Shown: piece after piece, positions 41,334-51,686 of the stretch
Position numbering within the stretch: the first letter of the stretch is position 1
Layout of the letters: each line of letters starts with the position of its first letter
Source of the DNA: Candidatus Thorarchaeota archaeon
GTDB lineage: Archaea > Asgardarchaeota > Thorarchaeia > Thorarchaeales > Thorarchaeaceae
Direction of reading: 5' to 3'
Assembly: GCA_016840385.1 (NCBI GenBank)
Contig: JAEOSL010000006.1
Span: forward strand, 1 to 64,000
Length of the DNA: 64,000 bases
Made by a program: the position numbers and the translations under genes
The notes under the pieces: generated by a model
Database searches by the model: none
The model's input: only the letters and a program-made list of their open reading frames with translations
Told to the model about the DNA's origin: nothing

Positions 41334-42821
41334 CTATTTGTTCTGTTTCTCAGATACAAAGTAGACACAGGTTTCTACTCCTTCACTGATCATAGTTTTA
41401 CGCCCACTTACAAAGGTCCCAATTGTACCAAAGAAGAGGCCGATGAAGAAGAAGATCATTCCAATTCCTAGAGCAACAGTTGTTCCAATCATTCGTTCTG
41501 CAATTAAGAACAGGTCTGGAATTGCGATTCTAATCCATGCTAATGGAAAGGTACCCATTGCTGCGATAACTGCACCGAGTAACATACCACCAAAGAGTTT
41601 CTTCGGGGCAAGTGACAATGGATTTTTAGTAGCAAAACCTAGTGCACCTTCAACCTTCTCTCCCTTTATCGCACTTACAATCTTGGAAAATGATCCTGGG
41701 AGCATAAATGAGGTCAGTCTTAGATTGACAACAATCGTTAACAAAGCTAGACCTATTCCCATGAAGATAGTTGCCATTCCAATAGCTTTTCCTGGTCTCA
41801 CTAGAGGACCGAAAGAGCCAACCATCCCTGCTGAAAAGAGCAGACCAAGGCCAGCAAAAACAATCATCCAAAGTAGTCCCACAATAGCTAAGATGGGAGC
41901 CAGCTTTGTAATTGTAAGCGGCGCTTCAACCGCTGGAACATCTATGCCAGTTGATTCTGCTACAGCTTGTCCCAAGTTAATTCTCTGCGCTCTCAACCAT
42001 TTGATGATAATTAGGAGCCAGTATGAAATTGAGAATAACATTATTCCAATTCCAATAAACATCCAATTTTCCCATGTTGGAGTTGGGATATCCACGACGA
42101 GTCGAATGAAGGCAAGTGGAATCAACCCGGTTGCTGTGATGATCATACCTACGTAGGTAAGCATGAGGTTCCACCTTGGGAAGAACTGTTTGACATTCTC
42201 CTGTGTGGCTTCCTTACCTGTTGCCATCTGCACAAGTCTACCTGGTAGACTAATCGCTTGTGTACTTAGATTTAGAACTATTGTAGCGAGTCCGAGGGCA
42301 ATACCACCAATCAATAGTGAAACACCTAGACCCTCAATTGGCTCAGCAAATATCTCAAAGATATGAGCTAAACTTGGGTCAATTATTGCAACTTCTGCCG
42401 CCATCCATCCCATTGTGACGAACACTGCAAAAGTTTCGATAAGTATTCCCAGAACGAGTATTTTCGCAAAAATCCGAGCAAAGAGAGGTGGTTTCATCTC
42501 TGGCGGCTGCAAATTAATTTTCGTTAAACTTGCACGTGCGTTTTCACCAGTTGTTCGAAGATTGATTACAATTGTGACAATTGCAAATCCTATTCCAAGT
42601 TTTAAAATACCTAATCCGTATAATGGCACAATTTCTGCGTACGCATGCAGAACTGCTTCAATTGCGGCCGCAGATAGGTATGCTGCAGATGCAGTGTCTA
42701 CTATGCTTTCTAATGTAACTTGATTGAATAATCTCAAAATTCCAATGAAGAATGAAATTACTACTATCAGCATTCCAATCATCAGTATTGATTTGTAACG
42801 TTTTACTAATCCGTCTATCAA
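41334..42821 (-). CDS. Polytopic membrane protein with internal duplication, unknown
   Basis: 495 residues with about twelve helices in repeated pairs, e.g. GLGILKLGIGFAIVTIVINLRT, GVSLLIGGIALGLATIVLNLST and GMATIFMGIGLALLTIVVNLRLT. The motif GIGxAxxTIVxNLRx recurs three times, so the protein arose by internal repeats. No transport signature can be named. A hairpin terminator follows. Confidence 0.7.
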   Translation of the reverse strand: MIDGLVKRYKSILMIGMLIVVISFFIGILRLFNQVTLESIVDTASAAYLSAAAIEAVLHAYAEIVPLYGLGILKLGIGFAIVTIVINLRTTGENARASLTKINLQPPEMKPPLFARIFAKILVLGILIETFAVFVTMGWMAAEVAIIDPSLAHIFEIFAEPIEGLGVSLLIGGIALGLATIVLNLSTQAISLPGRLVQMATGKEATQENVKQFFPRWNLMLTYVGMIITATGLIPLAFIRLVVDIPTPTWENWMFIGIGIMLFSISYWLLIIIKWLRAQRINLGQAVAESTGIDVPAVEAPLTITKLAPILAIVGLLWMIVFAGLGLLFSAGMVGSFGPLVRPGKAIGMATIFMGIGLALLTIVVNLRLTSFMLPGSFSKIVSAIKGEKVEGALGFATKNPLSLAPKKLFGGMLLGAVIAAMGTFPLAWIRIAIPDLFLIAERMIGTTVALGIGMIFFFIGLFFGTIGTFVSGRKTMISEGVETCVYFVSEKQNK

Positions 42822-42918
42822 AATCTTAACCCCACTTATGAAATATCTAAGAAAAAGTGCACTCTGCCAGATTCACAAACGGATCTGTCAGAGTACAAAC
42901 GAGTTTCTTTTACTAAAA

Positions 42919-43320
42919 TTATGCCATGGTTGGGACCGGCACACCAGCAGTTTCGAAAGCAGTCTTGAGGGCTGCCATGAATGCCTTCTGAGCCTCTTCA
43001 GGATAGTTTTTCACCGTTTGAAAAACATACTTTGTGTCTTCCTTATCGACATCTTCAGAAAGCTCGGAAACAGCTTTTGCTCGTGCAACCATCAACGCCA
43101 TTCTCTCTTCAGGCGAGAGGCTCATTATGGCTTTGATACGTGTACCATGGAATGGACCTTTCTTCTTATCATCAAGCTTGGAAATTGCAATTACCAAACC
43201 TTTCACAGACTGAACTCTCTGTTCATCAGGTTGGCCAGCAATCATCTTCACTCGTTCAGTAATCATCTGAAGCTTTTGCTCCTCAGGAGCATCTGCTAAC
43301 ATTTTAATCATGTCTTCCAT
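42919..43320 (-). CDS. Helical soluble protein, unknown
   Basis: 133 residues from ATG 43320, which has GGAG nine bases upstream; an earlier Met at 43335 overlaps that site. It is all-helical and rich in Met, Glu and Ala (MLADAPEEQKLQMITERVKM, IMSLSPEERMALMVARAKAV), with PEE/PDE turns at regular intervals, suggesting repeated helical hairpins. No family recognised. Confidence 0.65.
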   Translation of the reverse strand: MEDMIKMLADAPEEQKLQMITERVKMIAGQPDEQRVQSVKGLVIAISKLDDKKKGPFHGTRIKAIMSLSPEERMALMVARAKAVSELSEDVDKEDTKYVFQTVKNYPEEAQKAFMAALKTAFETAGVPVPTMA

Positions 43321-43492
43321 TATTAATTTCTCCAAAAATATTAATAACTTAACAATGGTTAATTTTGATATAAGTGTTGTCGTTACACACTCCTTTTATT
43401 TTTTAGATAAATATTGAAAAGAAATCTAAATTCTCAAGAGAAAAGCATTTGAGCACTAATATTTCAGACTGATTAGGTTAGGAGTTGAAAAT

Positions 43493-44518
43493 ATGTCACG
43501 CCGCGTATTTCTACTTACAGTAATTACCATTACATTTCTGCTTTCGTTGAATCTAGTATCTGCATCTAATGCTATAGAGGATACTACATTCGCTCCAGCA
43601 CAATGGACTGGTGGTTTGATTATTGATCATACCTGTATCGACCTCAATGCTATTCCATCTGAATACATAGAAGCTGCTCAGGATGATGTAAAGATCCATT
43701 ATGCTCATACAAGTCATGGAGGGCAGATAACTACAGGATTATCGCAGATTGAATCTGCTAATGCAACATTTGATGTATCTAGAACGAGTTTAGTTCTACC
43801 AACAGATACAGGTGCACTCTGTATCTATGATGGAAATTCTCCTCATACTTACATTACACCGAACTACTATTGGGAAGGTGAGGGTGCCACAGATATTACT
43901 CAAAACACACTTGATGACAATCCGGGTATCACAGTTTCTCTATGGTCTTGGTGTACTCAGGTTGATGGTTATGATGCAGCAGGAATTCAAGAATACTTGG
44001 ATACGATGACTGCACTTGAAACAGCCAACCCAGGAATTACATTCGTCTATATGACAGGTAATGCTCAAGCTACTGGAAGCTCAGGATATAATCGATGGGT
44101 CAATAATGAGATGATACGACAATATTGCATTGACAACGATAAGGTCCTGTTCGATTTTGCAGATCTTGATGTTTGGAGTAATGGGGTTCAAAACACATAT
44201 GCTCATGATCCTGGTGATGGAACTGTTCAGGTTCCTTCAGAACACCCCGATTTTATTGGAAATGAGGCAGGTCATACCACATACACAAGTTGTGATCAGA
44301 AAGGTTACGCATTCTGGTGGCTAGTTGCAATGCTCGCTGGATGGAATGTCCCCACAACGACTACCACAACAAGCACAACAAGCACGACGACAACGACAAC
44401 AACGACAACTGGTTCCACAACTTCCCAAATACCAATGAACGATATACTTCTATTCTCTGGTGTTGCTGCAGTTGTTCTCCTAGTTGGTTATGTTGCAGTA
44501 AGACGATTCTACAGTTAG
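43493..44518 (+). CDS. Secreted SGNH-hydrolase-like protein with Thr-rich stalk and membrane anchor
   Basis: 341 residues. Signal peptide (VFLLTVITITFLLSLNLVSA), then a domain of about 260 residues with YAHTSHGGQITTGL, a central WSWCTQVDGYDAAGIQEYLD and FVYMTGNAQATGSSGYNRW, and QKGYAFWWLVAMLAGW. The order of blocks recalls SGNH-type esterases or glycan deacetylases. A stalk of Thr/Ser (about 290-312) leads to a C-terminal helix (ILLFSGVAAVVLLVGYVAV). The stalk is probably O-glycosylated. It ends at a terminator shared with the giant gene. Confidence 0.7.
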   Translation: MSRRVFLLTVITITFLLSLNLVSASNAIEDTTFAPAQWTGGLIIDHTCIDLNAIPSEYIEAAQDDVKIHYAHTSHGGQITTGLSQIESANATFDVSRTSLVLPTDTGALCIYDGNSPHTYITPNYYWEGEGATDITQNTLDDNPGITVSLWSWCTQVDGYDAAGIQEYLDTMTALETANPGITFVYMTGNAQATGSSGYNRWVNNEMIRQYCIDNDKVLFDFADLDVWSNGVQNTYAHDPGDGTVQVPSEHPDFIGNEAGHTTYTSCDQKGYAFWWLVAMLAGWNVPTTTTTTSTTSTTTTTTTTTGSTTSQIPMNDILLFSGVAAVVLLVGYVAVRRFYS

Positions 44519-44526
44519 CAACATAT

Positions 44527-44549
44527 GGTGAGAGGACTAACCTCTCACC
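44527..44549. terminator. Bidirectional terminator
   Basis: A perfect 9-base stem GGTGAGAGG / CCTCTCACC with loop ACTAA, between two converging genes. Confidence 0.8.
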
Positions 44550-44564
44550 TTGCTATTTCTTTTC

Positions 44565-47500
44565 TCAGCTCTCGTCTGAAATTGTATCTGGAGCCCGAAG
44601 TAATTCGGTTGCAAATGGTGAATCATCCGTTGTAACAAGGAATTCATTCTCCAAAGCATCCATGATAGCTTTGTACACACGACCTTCTTCAAGACCACAT
44701 GAGGCAATTTCTGATGCGAGTTCTTCTAGTTTGAACTCTTCTCCATGCTTACTAGCAATTCTCTCGTTCGCACAACTAGTTGTTGGGAACTTCTTTACTT
44801 CATCAAGCTTGTAAGTTCTCAATAGTTGACCATCCAGAAGGTCTTCGAAGAGTGAATTGAACTGCTGTGTAGTATGATGGTCTAGAACTACTATCGGAAC
44901 CTCTTCCATTGTATCATCAAAGATGAATCCAACAGTCTTTGCAAATGATATCATCCTCTCTCTCTGTTCAGGTGATGGATTACCAGTTGTTATGAATGCA
45001 CATACCAGTTTGTTCGTTGAAATTACCCTGACAATATCTGAGATTGGAATCAATCCCCATTCCTCCGAGGATGACTCGATGTCAAACTCACCACGGAAGC
45101 TAGTGATAGCTGTGATGAAAGCTGAAATTACGGTTTCTTCAAGTCCATCTCTGAGAATCTTGGAATATATTGGTAGACCACTTTCTTTGTGAAGCACGAT
45201 TACTCCCATAAGACTCCTGATATCATCAAATCGATGCTTTATTGCTAGGGTTGCTTTATTCTCACGAATACGTTTCTTTCTTGCAGATCTTCTATAGACT
45301 AATCCTGCACAAAGTGCGAAGAGCCCAATCATAATTGGATAGTATCGTGTTGTTGTCACCCATAGCATGGTAACAACATCTCTTGCTGGCTCTAAACCTA
45401 CTGCAAAGTCTGCATTCATTACATAATCTGCAGCTTCACAAGTAATTTCGAGCTGGTACTCTCCATCTGCCACAGGCATTGGAATAGAACCACTATAAAC
45501 TCCTACAGTGGCTGTTTCAGTTAGGGCAATGTAATCAGTAATCCTTGCACCATTAGAATCCAATACAAAACAAAATACCTCTACTCCTGAAACAGGGTCT
45601 CCGGTATCCTCTTCTGTTATCTGAACATTGACAACTGATTCGAGATTTTCAGGACCACTCAATCCCTGCAATACTTCTACAGCTAGTGGTACTCTACTCA
45701 CTTCGAAAGTGAGTCTGAACGAACGTGATTCAAATCCAACTTTCTCAAAGGTTAGGAGTACACTGTGTTCTCCAAGCTCTTGTGGTGTTAGATTTACAGA
45801 GTATTGACCAGAACCTAATTCGATGTAGGTTACCCAATCTGAAGCGCTACCTGTTGGTACAATAATTCCTCCACGTATATTACTGCTATTGGAATCGAAT
45901 ATGAAACTGAAAGTGAAATCATAGGATCGCCCAATGAGAAGAGTTTCCAATGGGCTGGATCCTTCAACAGTTGTGTCTATCTCTTCAACCTCAATGAAGA
46001 ACGATTTTGTTGCTATCCGATAGTTTGTCCTATTTGCTACAACACTAAGAGCCCATGATCCTACTCCATTACCTCTTATTGTAACAATATAGTATCCAGT
46101 GAACTCAGTGACCTGAATGTCAAGATCAGCAACAGCTGGAACCACAGCAATATTGGCTCCCTGAACGGCTTGGTTTGCACTGCTACTATTGTAGTATATT
46201 ATCAGACTAAATGGTTCTGCAAATTCTACTACCGTGGATGAAATGTCACCAGCAAAGCTCAATGATGTCTGAATCTCAGTAACTACAAAGGTGAATCCTG
46301 CGCTTGAGCTCTGATAATTATCTGCGATTGCCCTGAATAATAAGTCAAAGGTTTGAATTGTAGAGGACTCCAAAGTAATGTTGTAGTAACCATTACCAAC
46401 TGAAATGGCATCAGTAAATATCAGACCTTCAGGAGGATTGACCAATGTGATATTTTCATCATCAATGGGGTTAAAACTCTCATCCATAAACCGGAGCTGC
46501 AGAGTATATGTTTGATTGATCGCGACAGTTTCTTCAGAGGGTATTGAAGTCAAAATTGTTGGAATACCACTTGCAGTCAGTGTGAAAGTTGTATATTGAG
46601 TTTCATGATTAGTGATGTTTGCGCTAATCACTATAGAAAATGTTCCTGCTGCACTAGGAGTTAGGGTAATCTCATAGTATCCATCAACAATGTGAGCGAA
46701 ACCAGTATGTACTAATCCTGTTCCTGGAGTTACTGTAACTACCAGAACATCTGCACCAGGTAAACCGTATCCTGTACTATTTCTGTACTCTACTATTAAT
46801 CGGTAACTTTCACTGAAAAGTACAACATCAGCTGTTCCATTCAGTAATTCAAGCTCACTTCCAGTTGCTCCAACTATCAGTATAAAGGAATCAGTTGTGT
46901 TGTAGTGGTATGGTTTTGTCATTGTGATGATAATTCCATATGTTGAAGAAACATTACAGATAATATCAATAGAATATAGTCCATTAGCACTATCTACGAA
47001 ATTATACCATGAGAGACCCTCGATGGGTCCTGAAAATATGAAGATTGGTAGAGCACCAGGGACGCCCGTTCCATTCAGGAATTCATAGCTAAGCTGAACG
47101 GTGAACACTTCATTCAGCCCAGTTTCAACGGGTATTGTTCCTGCATTGGTTATTTCCAAAACTGTAGGTAATGCAGTAACAGAAACAGTGAATCCTACAA
47201 TCGAACTCTGATAGTTAGTGGCTGTTGCCCTGAAGAGTAGGTTGTAGATATCAATATCAGAAGAGCGAATTGTGATGTTATAGAGACCATTCGTAACCCA
47301 GGTTGCTGATGAAACAGAAATTCCACTGGGTAAGTCAATTAATTCGATGGTGGCAGTGTCTATTGGATTTGAATCTTCATCCTCGAAGCTAAGTTGCAGG
47401 ACAAAGGTTTCATTGACTGTTATCGAAACACTGGAGGGTATCGCTGTCAGAACAGTCGGTATAACTACTCCCGTGAGCGTGAATGTTTCATAATGAATTT

Positions 47501-50129
47501 CGTGATTGAAGACATCTGCACTTAGGACAATGGAATAAGTTCCAGTTGTTGAAGGAGTGAAGGTTATCTCATAAAATCCACCGGTGATGTGAGTGAAGCT
47601 TCCATTAGTTAGTCCAGTCGAAGGAGTTATCGTGACAACTTGAAGATTGGCACCTGTGAGACCATAGCCTGTGCTATTCCTATATTCCACGACAAGCCTG
47701 TAACTATCTCCATATTGCACGACATCTGCAGTTCCGTTGACTAAAATTAACTCTGTACTAATTTCATTAATGCTCAGAGTAAAGGAATCCGATGCATTGT
47801 GATGATATGGTTTTGAAAGTGTGATTGTAATTTCGTAGCTTGTTGAGATATTGGAAATTATGTCTATTGAATATAAACCGCTTCCGCTATCGATGAATGA
47901 GCCCCATTCGATACCTTCCTGGGGACCAGTATATGATACAGAAGGCGCTGCTCCTTCAATCCCTGTACCATTCCACAGCTGATAGTCTAATTGTACTGTG
48001 AACGCATCAAACAGATCATTCTCTACAGGAGCTGGTCCAGCATTGGTAATTGCTAATGAGGTTTCAAATGACAAAGAAATGGTGAATTGAACTGATATTG
48101 GATCAAAATATGGTCTTGAGATATCCACAACTACTATGAACACACCATTTTCCAGAAGTGAAGTGTCGAAATCAGCATACCACCAATTCTGTACGAAATT
48201 CTGTGTGAAATCCACAGTAGTTGCTGACCAATTTGCACTCATTGATACACTTCCATCTAAAAGATACTCTCCTAAATCTGAGTCCGTCAGGATAATCTGA
48301 TTGGATATTACAAGTCCATGGTCAGTATCTATTGTAGGAGATTGAACAATGGCTGAAGCTCGGTGGTATAGATCAAATGTAGCAATCCCATAAGCTAATT
48401 CACTTCCATTGTTCCAGAATATTATGGCCTCCCAAATTCCAACAGAGGTGTTCGTTCCACCAAAGGCGAGGGTTGAACTATTCGCCAATCCACCGATGAT
48501 TGTTGCACCAGAATCTGTTGACCATAGAGTACTATTGGGCATCATCCAATCTATATTGACTGGACTGCCACTGCCTGGAGTGACACTTGCAGTTCCTATT
48601 TCTACATGGGTTCGTGTGATATTACCTGGGTAGAATCTTGAGCTTGCAGTCCACATCCCCGTGTCATAGATTTGAACCTCAACCGATTTTGCATAATTAA
48701 AGGACTGATGAGTGATTTTCCACCATCCTACTCTATCATACAGACTGTTAGGTATGAAAATGCTCCCTGCTGAAATAGTACATAGTCCTGTGATATCGTT
48801 ATTTAGCGAGTCCTTAATGGTCGCATTTTCCCAATCATTTGGATACTGTATTTCTAAGGTAATATTCTGATAATCTGCAGGTGTTGCAATATAGCTATAC
48901 ATCTCCAGATTTGCACTCTGTCCAGCATCAATTGAATAAGAAACTCCATGCTCTGCCAAATCAGTGGTCCACGAGCTATTAATATCACGTTGGTAGTATG
49001 TGATTACACCAAAATCGAAGGACACCGAGGTATTTGCTGTTACTTCTATTTCAAGTGGACTAACATCCCAGAGATCTGGATTTACTATTGTTGCAGATCC
49101 TGTTTCACCTGGGGGACCAGTAATTGGTCCCGAGGAACCCTCAACATTGAACGTAAGATCAACACTCCCATAGTCTACAGGAGTTTGGCTAGCAAATCCA
49201 ACATCATCAAGATGAAGCTCTATTTTTTGTGCATTGATTAGACCATCGGGTGAGCCATCAGCATCATAATCACCATTTTCTGTCATCACGAGGTCATTAT
49301 ATTCGAAATAAAATCCAATCGCAATATCGAAGGTTGCAGGAGCACCAGTGAGCTCAATTGGAAAATCAGATATCGTGTACCATACATTTCTTGCATCAAT
49401 CTCACAGAGACTCAGGTAGTAGGAGTCCGTGTGAATGTAGATTCGCAGCTCGACATCTCCCGCAAGATCATATGGTGATGGATCAAGTGGTCCTGAAACG
49501 TATCTATAACTAAAGCTCAAACTGAAGTTATCTGTTTGAGGTGAGTTGGTAATGGTCTGTTCCCATAGTATCTCAGACTCGAAATGATGTGTGTATGTAT
49601 CATCCTGAGGTGGATTCTTTTCTTTAAGTTCTCCATAGTTCACTAATGTGACGTATCCCTCTGTTGAATTCCATACTGCACTTTGGGTCTGTGAACCACC
49701 GCTGGAGTCATAGGTTGAGCTAGCCCAAGGGTCTACTTCGTCCTCAAAGGTACCGTTTTCTGCATAGAGTTTTCTCAGATTACCAACTTGAATTTCCGAT
49801 TTCGATACAGTCCAGTCATTTGCTTCGTCGATTGTAATATTTTGTTGAGCATTCTGTCCGGAATCAGTTCTTGCCCGGAAAACATCTGAAACTTGATGAC
49901 CTCTCTGAGTCATTGTATTTGGGTTCAAGACTCCCTCTTGGGTGTCCTGTGATAGTGCAAATGCATTCTTAGTGCTCATATCGTTTTCATAGGAATCAAT
50001 TAATCCCGAAGAATCCGAATTGTCATTATCCGAGATTGAATTCATATAGTAATTTGTGGGTGATAGAACTAACCCAAAAAGCATCGGAATGATAACCAAG
50101 AATGTGAGTATGAGTCGTTTATTCTTCAT
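44565..50129 (-). CDS. Giant surface protein: Ig-like repeats outside, longin/roadblock-like domain inside
   Basis: 1854 residues. A signal peptide (ILTFLVIIPMLFGLVLSP) is followed by a jelly-roll-like N-terminal part and many Ig-like modules. Two neighbouring blocks of about 300 residues are near-duplicates (starting LAITNAGPAPVEN near 48066 and LEITNAGTIPVET near 47165). One membrane helix near residue 1600 (YYPIMIGLFALCAGLVY) and a basic stop-transfer (RRSARKKRIR) lead to a cytoplasmic domain of about 230 residues: MGVIVLHKESGLPIYSKIL ... SFRGEFDIESS ... VRVISTNKLVCAFITTGN, in the manner of longin/roadblock domains. It may link cell-surface contact to small GTPases; that role is inference. 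Confidence 0.82.
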   Translation of the reverse strand: MKNKRLILTFLVIIPMLFGLVLSPTNYYMNSISDNDNSDSSGLIDSYENDMSTKNAFALSQDTQEGVLNPNTMTQRGHQVSDVFRARTDSGQNAQQNITIDEANDWTVSKSEIQVGNLRKLYAENGTFEDEVDPWASSTYDSSGGSQTQSAVWNSTEGYVTLVNYGELKEKNPPQDDTYTHHFESEILWEQTITNSPQTDNFSLSFSYRYVSGPLDPSPYDLAGDVELRIYIHTDSYYLSLCEIDARNVWYTISDFPIELTGAPATFDIAIGFYFEYNDLVMTENGDYDADGSPDGLINAQKIELHLDDVGFASQTPVDYGSVDLTFNVEGSSGPITGPPGETGSATIVNPDLWDVSPLEIEVTANTSVSFDFGVITYYQRDINSSWTTDLAEHGVSYSIDAGQSANLEMYSYIATPADYQNITLEIQYPNDWENATIKDSLNNDITGLCTISAGSIFIPNSLYDRVGWWKITHQSFNYAKSVEVQIYDTGMWTASSRFYPGNITRTHVEIGTASVTPGSGSPVNIDWMMPNSTLWSTDSGATIIGGLANSSTLAFGGTNTSVGIWEAIIFWNNGSELAYGIATFDLYHRASAIVQSPTIDTDHGLVISNQIILTDSDLGEYLLDGSVSMSANWSATTVDFTQNFVQNWWYADFDTSLLENGVFIVVVDISRPYFDPISVQFTISLSFETSLAITNAGPAPVENDLFDAFTVQLDYQLWNGTGIEGAAPSVSYTGPQEGIEWGSFIDSGSGLYSIDIISNISTSYEITITLSKPYHHNASDSFTLSINEISTELILVNGTADVVQYGDSYRLVVEYRNSTGYGLTGANLQVVTITPSTGLTNGSFTHITGGFYEITFTPSTTGTYSIVLSADVFNHEIHYETFTLTGVVIPTVLTAIPSSVSITVNETFVLQLSFEDEDSNPIDTATIELIDLPSGISVSSATWVTNGLYNITIRSSDIDIYNLLFRATATNYQSSIVGFTVSVTALPTVLEITNAGTIPVETGLNEVFTVQLSYEFLNGTGVPGALPIFIFSGPIEGLSWYNFVDSANGLYSIDIICNVSSTYGIIITMTKPYHYNTTDSFILIVGATGSELELLNGTADVVLFSESYRLIVEYRNSTGYGLPGADVLVVTVTPGTGLVHTGFAHIVDGYYEITLTPSAAGTFSIVISANITNHETQYTTFTLTASGIPTILTSIPSEETVAINQTYTLQLRFMDESFNPIDDENITLVNPPEGLIFTDAISVGNGYYNITLESSTIQTFDLLFRAIADNYQSSSAGFTFVVTEIQTSLSFAGDISSTVVEFAEPFSLIIYYNSSSANQAVQGANIAVVPAVADLDIQVTEFTGYYIVTIRGNGVGSWALSVVANRTNYRIATKSFFIEVEEIDTTVEGSSPLETLLIGRSYDFTFSFIFDSNSSNIRGGIIVPTGSASDWVTYIELGSGQYSVNLTPQELGEHSVLLTFEKVGFESRSFRLTFEVSRVPLAVEVLQGLSGPENLESVVNVQITEEDTGDPVSGVEVFCFVLDSNGARITDYIALTETATVGVYSGSIPMPVADGEYQLEITCEAADYVMNADFAVGLEPARDVVTMLWVTTTRYYPIMIGLFALCAGLVYRRSARKKRIRENKATLAIKHRFDDIRSLMGVIVLHKESGLPIYSKILRDGLEETVISAFITAITSFRGEFDIESSSEEWGLIPISDIVRVISTNKLVCAFITTGNPSPEQRERMISFAKTVGFIFDDTMEEVPIVVLDHHTTQQFNSLFEDLLDGQLLRTYKLDEVKKFPTTSCANERIASKHGEEFKLEELASEIASCGLEEGRVYKAIMDALENEFLVTTDDSPFATELLRAPDTISDES

Positions 50130-50218
50130 TGCAATTCCCTCAGAGGGTGAATGGCGTACGGAATTGAAACTGTGTAAAATAATACAACAGATTAGGTTAA
50201 TTGGAAAATATTGAGTTA

Positions 50219-50866
50219 TTACTGTTGTTTGTCTGTTTGTTTCATTCTTGGGATGAACATTGGGACTGATTTCTGGTATTTCTCATAATCTTCCCCAAAT
50301 TCTCGCACAAGCTCTTTCTCTTCCTTCCAGCACAGAATGTAGTTGATGATTATCACTAGTGGGGTCACAAGTAATGAGTAGAATGAAGATAACAAAAATG
50401 TAATTCCAATATGTGATAGCATTGCACCTGTGTACTGTGGGTGTCTCATTCGTGAATATAGCCCCGTAGTGATTACTTTTTCAGGTCTATGCGTTTCGGA
50501 CTCTTTCAAGCCAATCTCAGTGACTCCCTTGATTCCTAGCCAAGCTCCTGGAATGATGAAAACTATACCCAGAATGAGATGTAATATTGGAATTTGAAGT
50601 ACAAACAGACCGAGGATTGGGATAATGAATACAATCTCCTGAAGGAATGGGATAAGGAAGATAGGTTGCGGTGAAATCCAGAGACCAATCAAGAAGATGA
50701 AGATTCCCCACCCTGATATCATCCCCAGAATAGAACCAATTCTCTTCCCTTTCTCAGGACCATACTTCTCATCTAATCTTGCATGTTCTACGGAAATGAA
50801 GTGAAAGGGAACAACTGCAATGATTCCCACTATTGAAACTATGAACCAGAAACTCATCAGATACAC
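50219..50866 (-). CDS. Isoprenylcysteine-methyltransferase-like membrane protein
   Basis: 215 residues with four to five helices. The C-terminal block TTGLYSRMRHPQYTGAMLSH followed by FGEDYEKYQKSVPMFIP is the SAM-binding signature of the ICMT/PEMT family (RHPxY...E...E). It may methylate a lipid, prenyl-cysteine or small molecule at the membrane. It is the first gene downstream of the giant protein start, read in the same direction, with about 90 bases between them. Confidence 0.8.
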   Translation of the reverse strand: MYLMSFWFIVSIVGIIAVVPFHFISVEHARLDEKYGPEKGKRIGSILGMISGWGIFIFLIGLWISPQPIFLIPFLQEIVFIIPILGLFVLQIPILHLILGIVFIIPGAWLGIKGVTEIGLKESETHRPEKVITTGLYSRMRHPQYTGAMLSHIGITFLLSSFYSLLVTPLVIIINYILCWKEEKELVREFGEDYEKYQKSVPMFIPRMKQTDKQQ

Positions 50867-50956
50867 AATGTCATTCTAACTTATCAAATCAACTACACTT
50901 GAAAGAGTCTTATTATTGGTGACACATCAACTCTGAATATCATTTGGGATGACAAA

Positions 50957-51319
50957 ATGTCAACAGATACAGAAATGCTAGAAGAACTTAGAGAGATTAG
51001 AAAGCTACTGACTCCTGCACCACAACCTCCACCACCAGAAGGTGTGGTCAATGAATTTGTAGCCTTCATCTCAAGTTACAAGGTCCTTGGTCTTGCTGTG
51101 GCGTTCATCTTGGGTATATACATTGGAAATATTGTATCCGCCCTTGTGAATAGTTTCATTATGCCACTCGTTGAAATTGTGTATCCAGCTATCGATCCTG
51201 AGGATCTATTATACGAATTATCTGGTGGTCCCATCATGGACAGTCTGATTACATTCGTAATCGTGGCATTTGTGGTTTTCATCATCGTGAAGATTGCTGC
51301 AAGAATGGGAATCGACTAA
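50957..51319 (+). CDS. mscL: Large-conductance mechanosensitive channel (MscL) family
   Basis: 120 residues. After an N-terminal helix and Pro-rich linker (LLTPAPQPPPPEG) comes the first pore helix VLGLAVAFILGIYIGNIVSALVNSF with the conserved Gly/Ala face and IMPLVE, then a short periplasmic loop, then the second helix SLITFVIVAFVVFIIVKIAA. It opens under membrane tension to release solutes in osmotic downshock. A good hairpin terminator follows 25 bases later. Confidence 0.82.
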   Translation: MSTDTEMLEELREIRKLLTPAPQPPPPEGVVNEFVAFISSYKVLGLAVAFILGIYIGNIVSALVNSFIMPLVEIVYPAIDPEDLLYELSGGPIMDSLITFVIVAFVVFIIVKIAARMGID

Positions 51320-51341
51320 ACGAATTGTAAAAAATAATTTT

Positions 51342-51359
51342 GGGGAGAATAATCTCCCC
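51342..51359. terminator. Terminator after mscL
   Basis: A perfect stem GGGGAGA / TCTCCCC with loop ATAA, followed by TTGTTCTCTTTTT. Confidence 0.8.
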
Positions 51360-51389
51360 TTGTTCTCTTTTTGGTGGCATATACACGGA

Positions 51390-51602
51390 TTATTTGATTG
51401 CTCCAATAATCAGGAATAGAACACCTACTCCCATTAGAATGAGCATCAGTTCTGAAAAACTAAATTCTGCTATGGCTAGTGTGTAGTATCCCAAGAAGAA
51501 GTATGCTGCATATGCTTCAAAGCCGGCTATAAATGGTAAAATAGCTGGCAATATTCCTACTATTATTAGTAGGAGTCCAAGTATGGCTAAACCCTTTCCC
51601 AT
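51390..51602 (-). CDS. Small three-helix membrane protein
   Basis: 70 residues, almost entirely hydrophobic: GLAILGLLLIIVGILPAILPFI, AYAAYFFLGYYTLAIAEF and LMLILMGVGVLFLIIGAI. No family. It converges on the mscL terminator and stands alone. Confidence 0.55.
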   Translation of the reverse strand: MGKGLAILGLLLIIVGILPAILPFIAGFEAYAAYFFLGYYTLAIAEFSFSELMLILMGVGVLFLIIGAIK

Positions 51603-51686
51603 ATCAAACGTCTCCGGATGGTAGGTATTCTTTGCACATCTACCTATTTGTACGTTATGTCTAACTGGGGTATCACATTGTCATTT

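Noticed and set aside
43493..44518. Naming the secreted protein as a specific esterase
   Set aside because: The order of conserved blocks suggests an SGNH-type fold, but I cannot place the full catalytic triad, so I left the function open.
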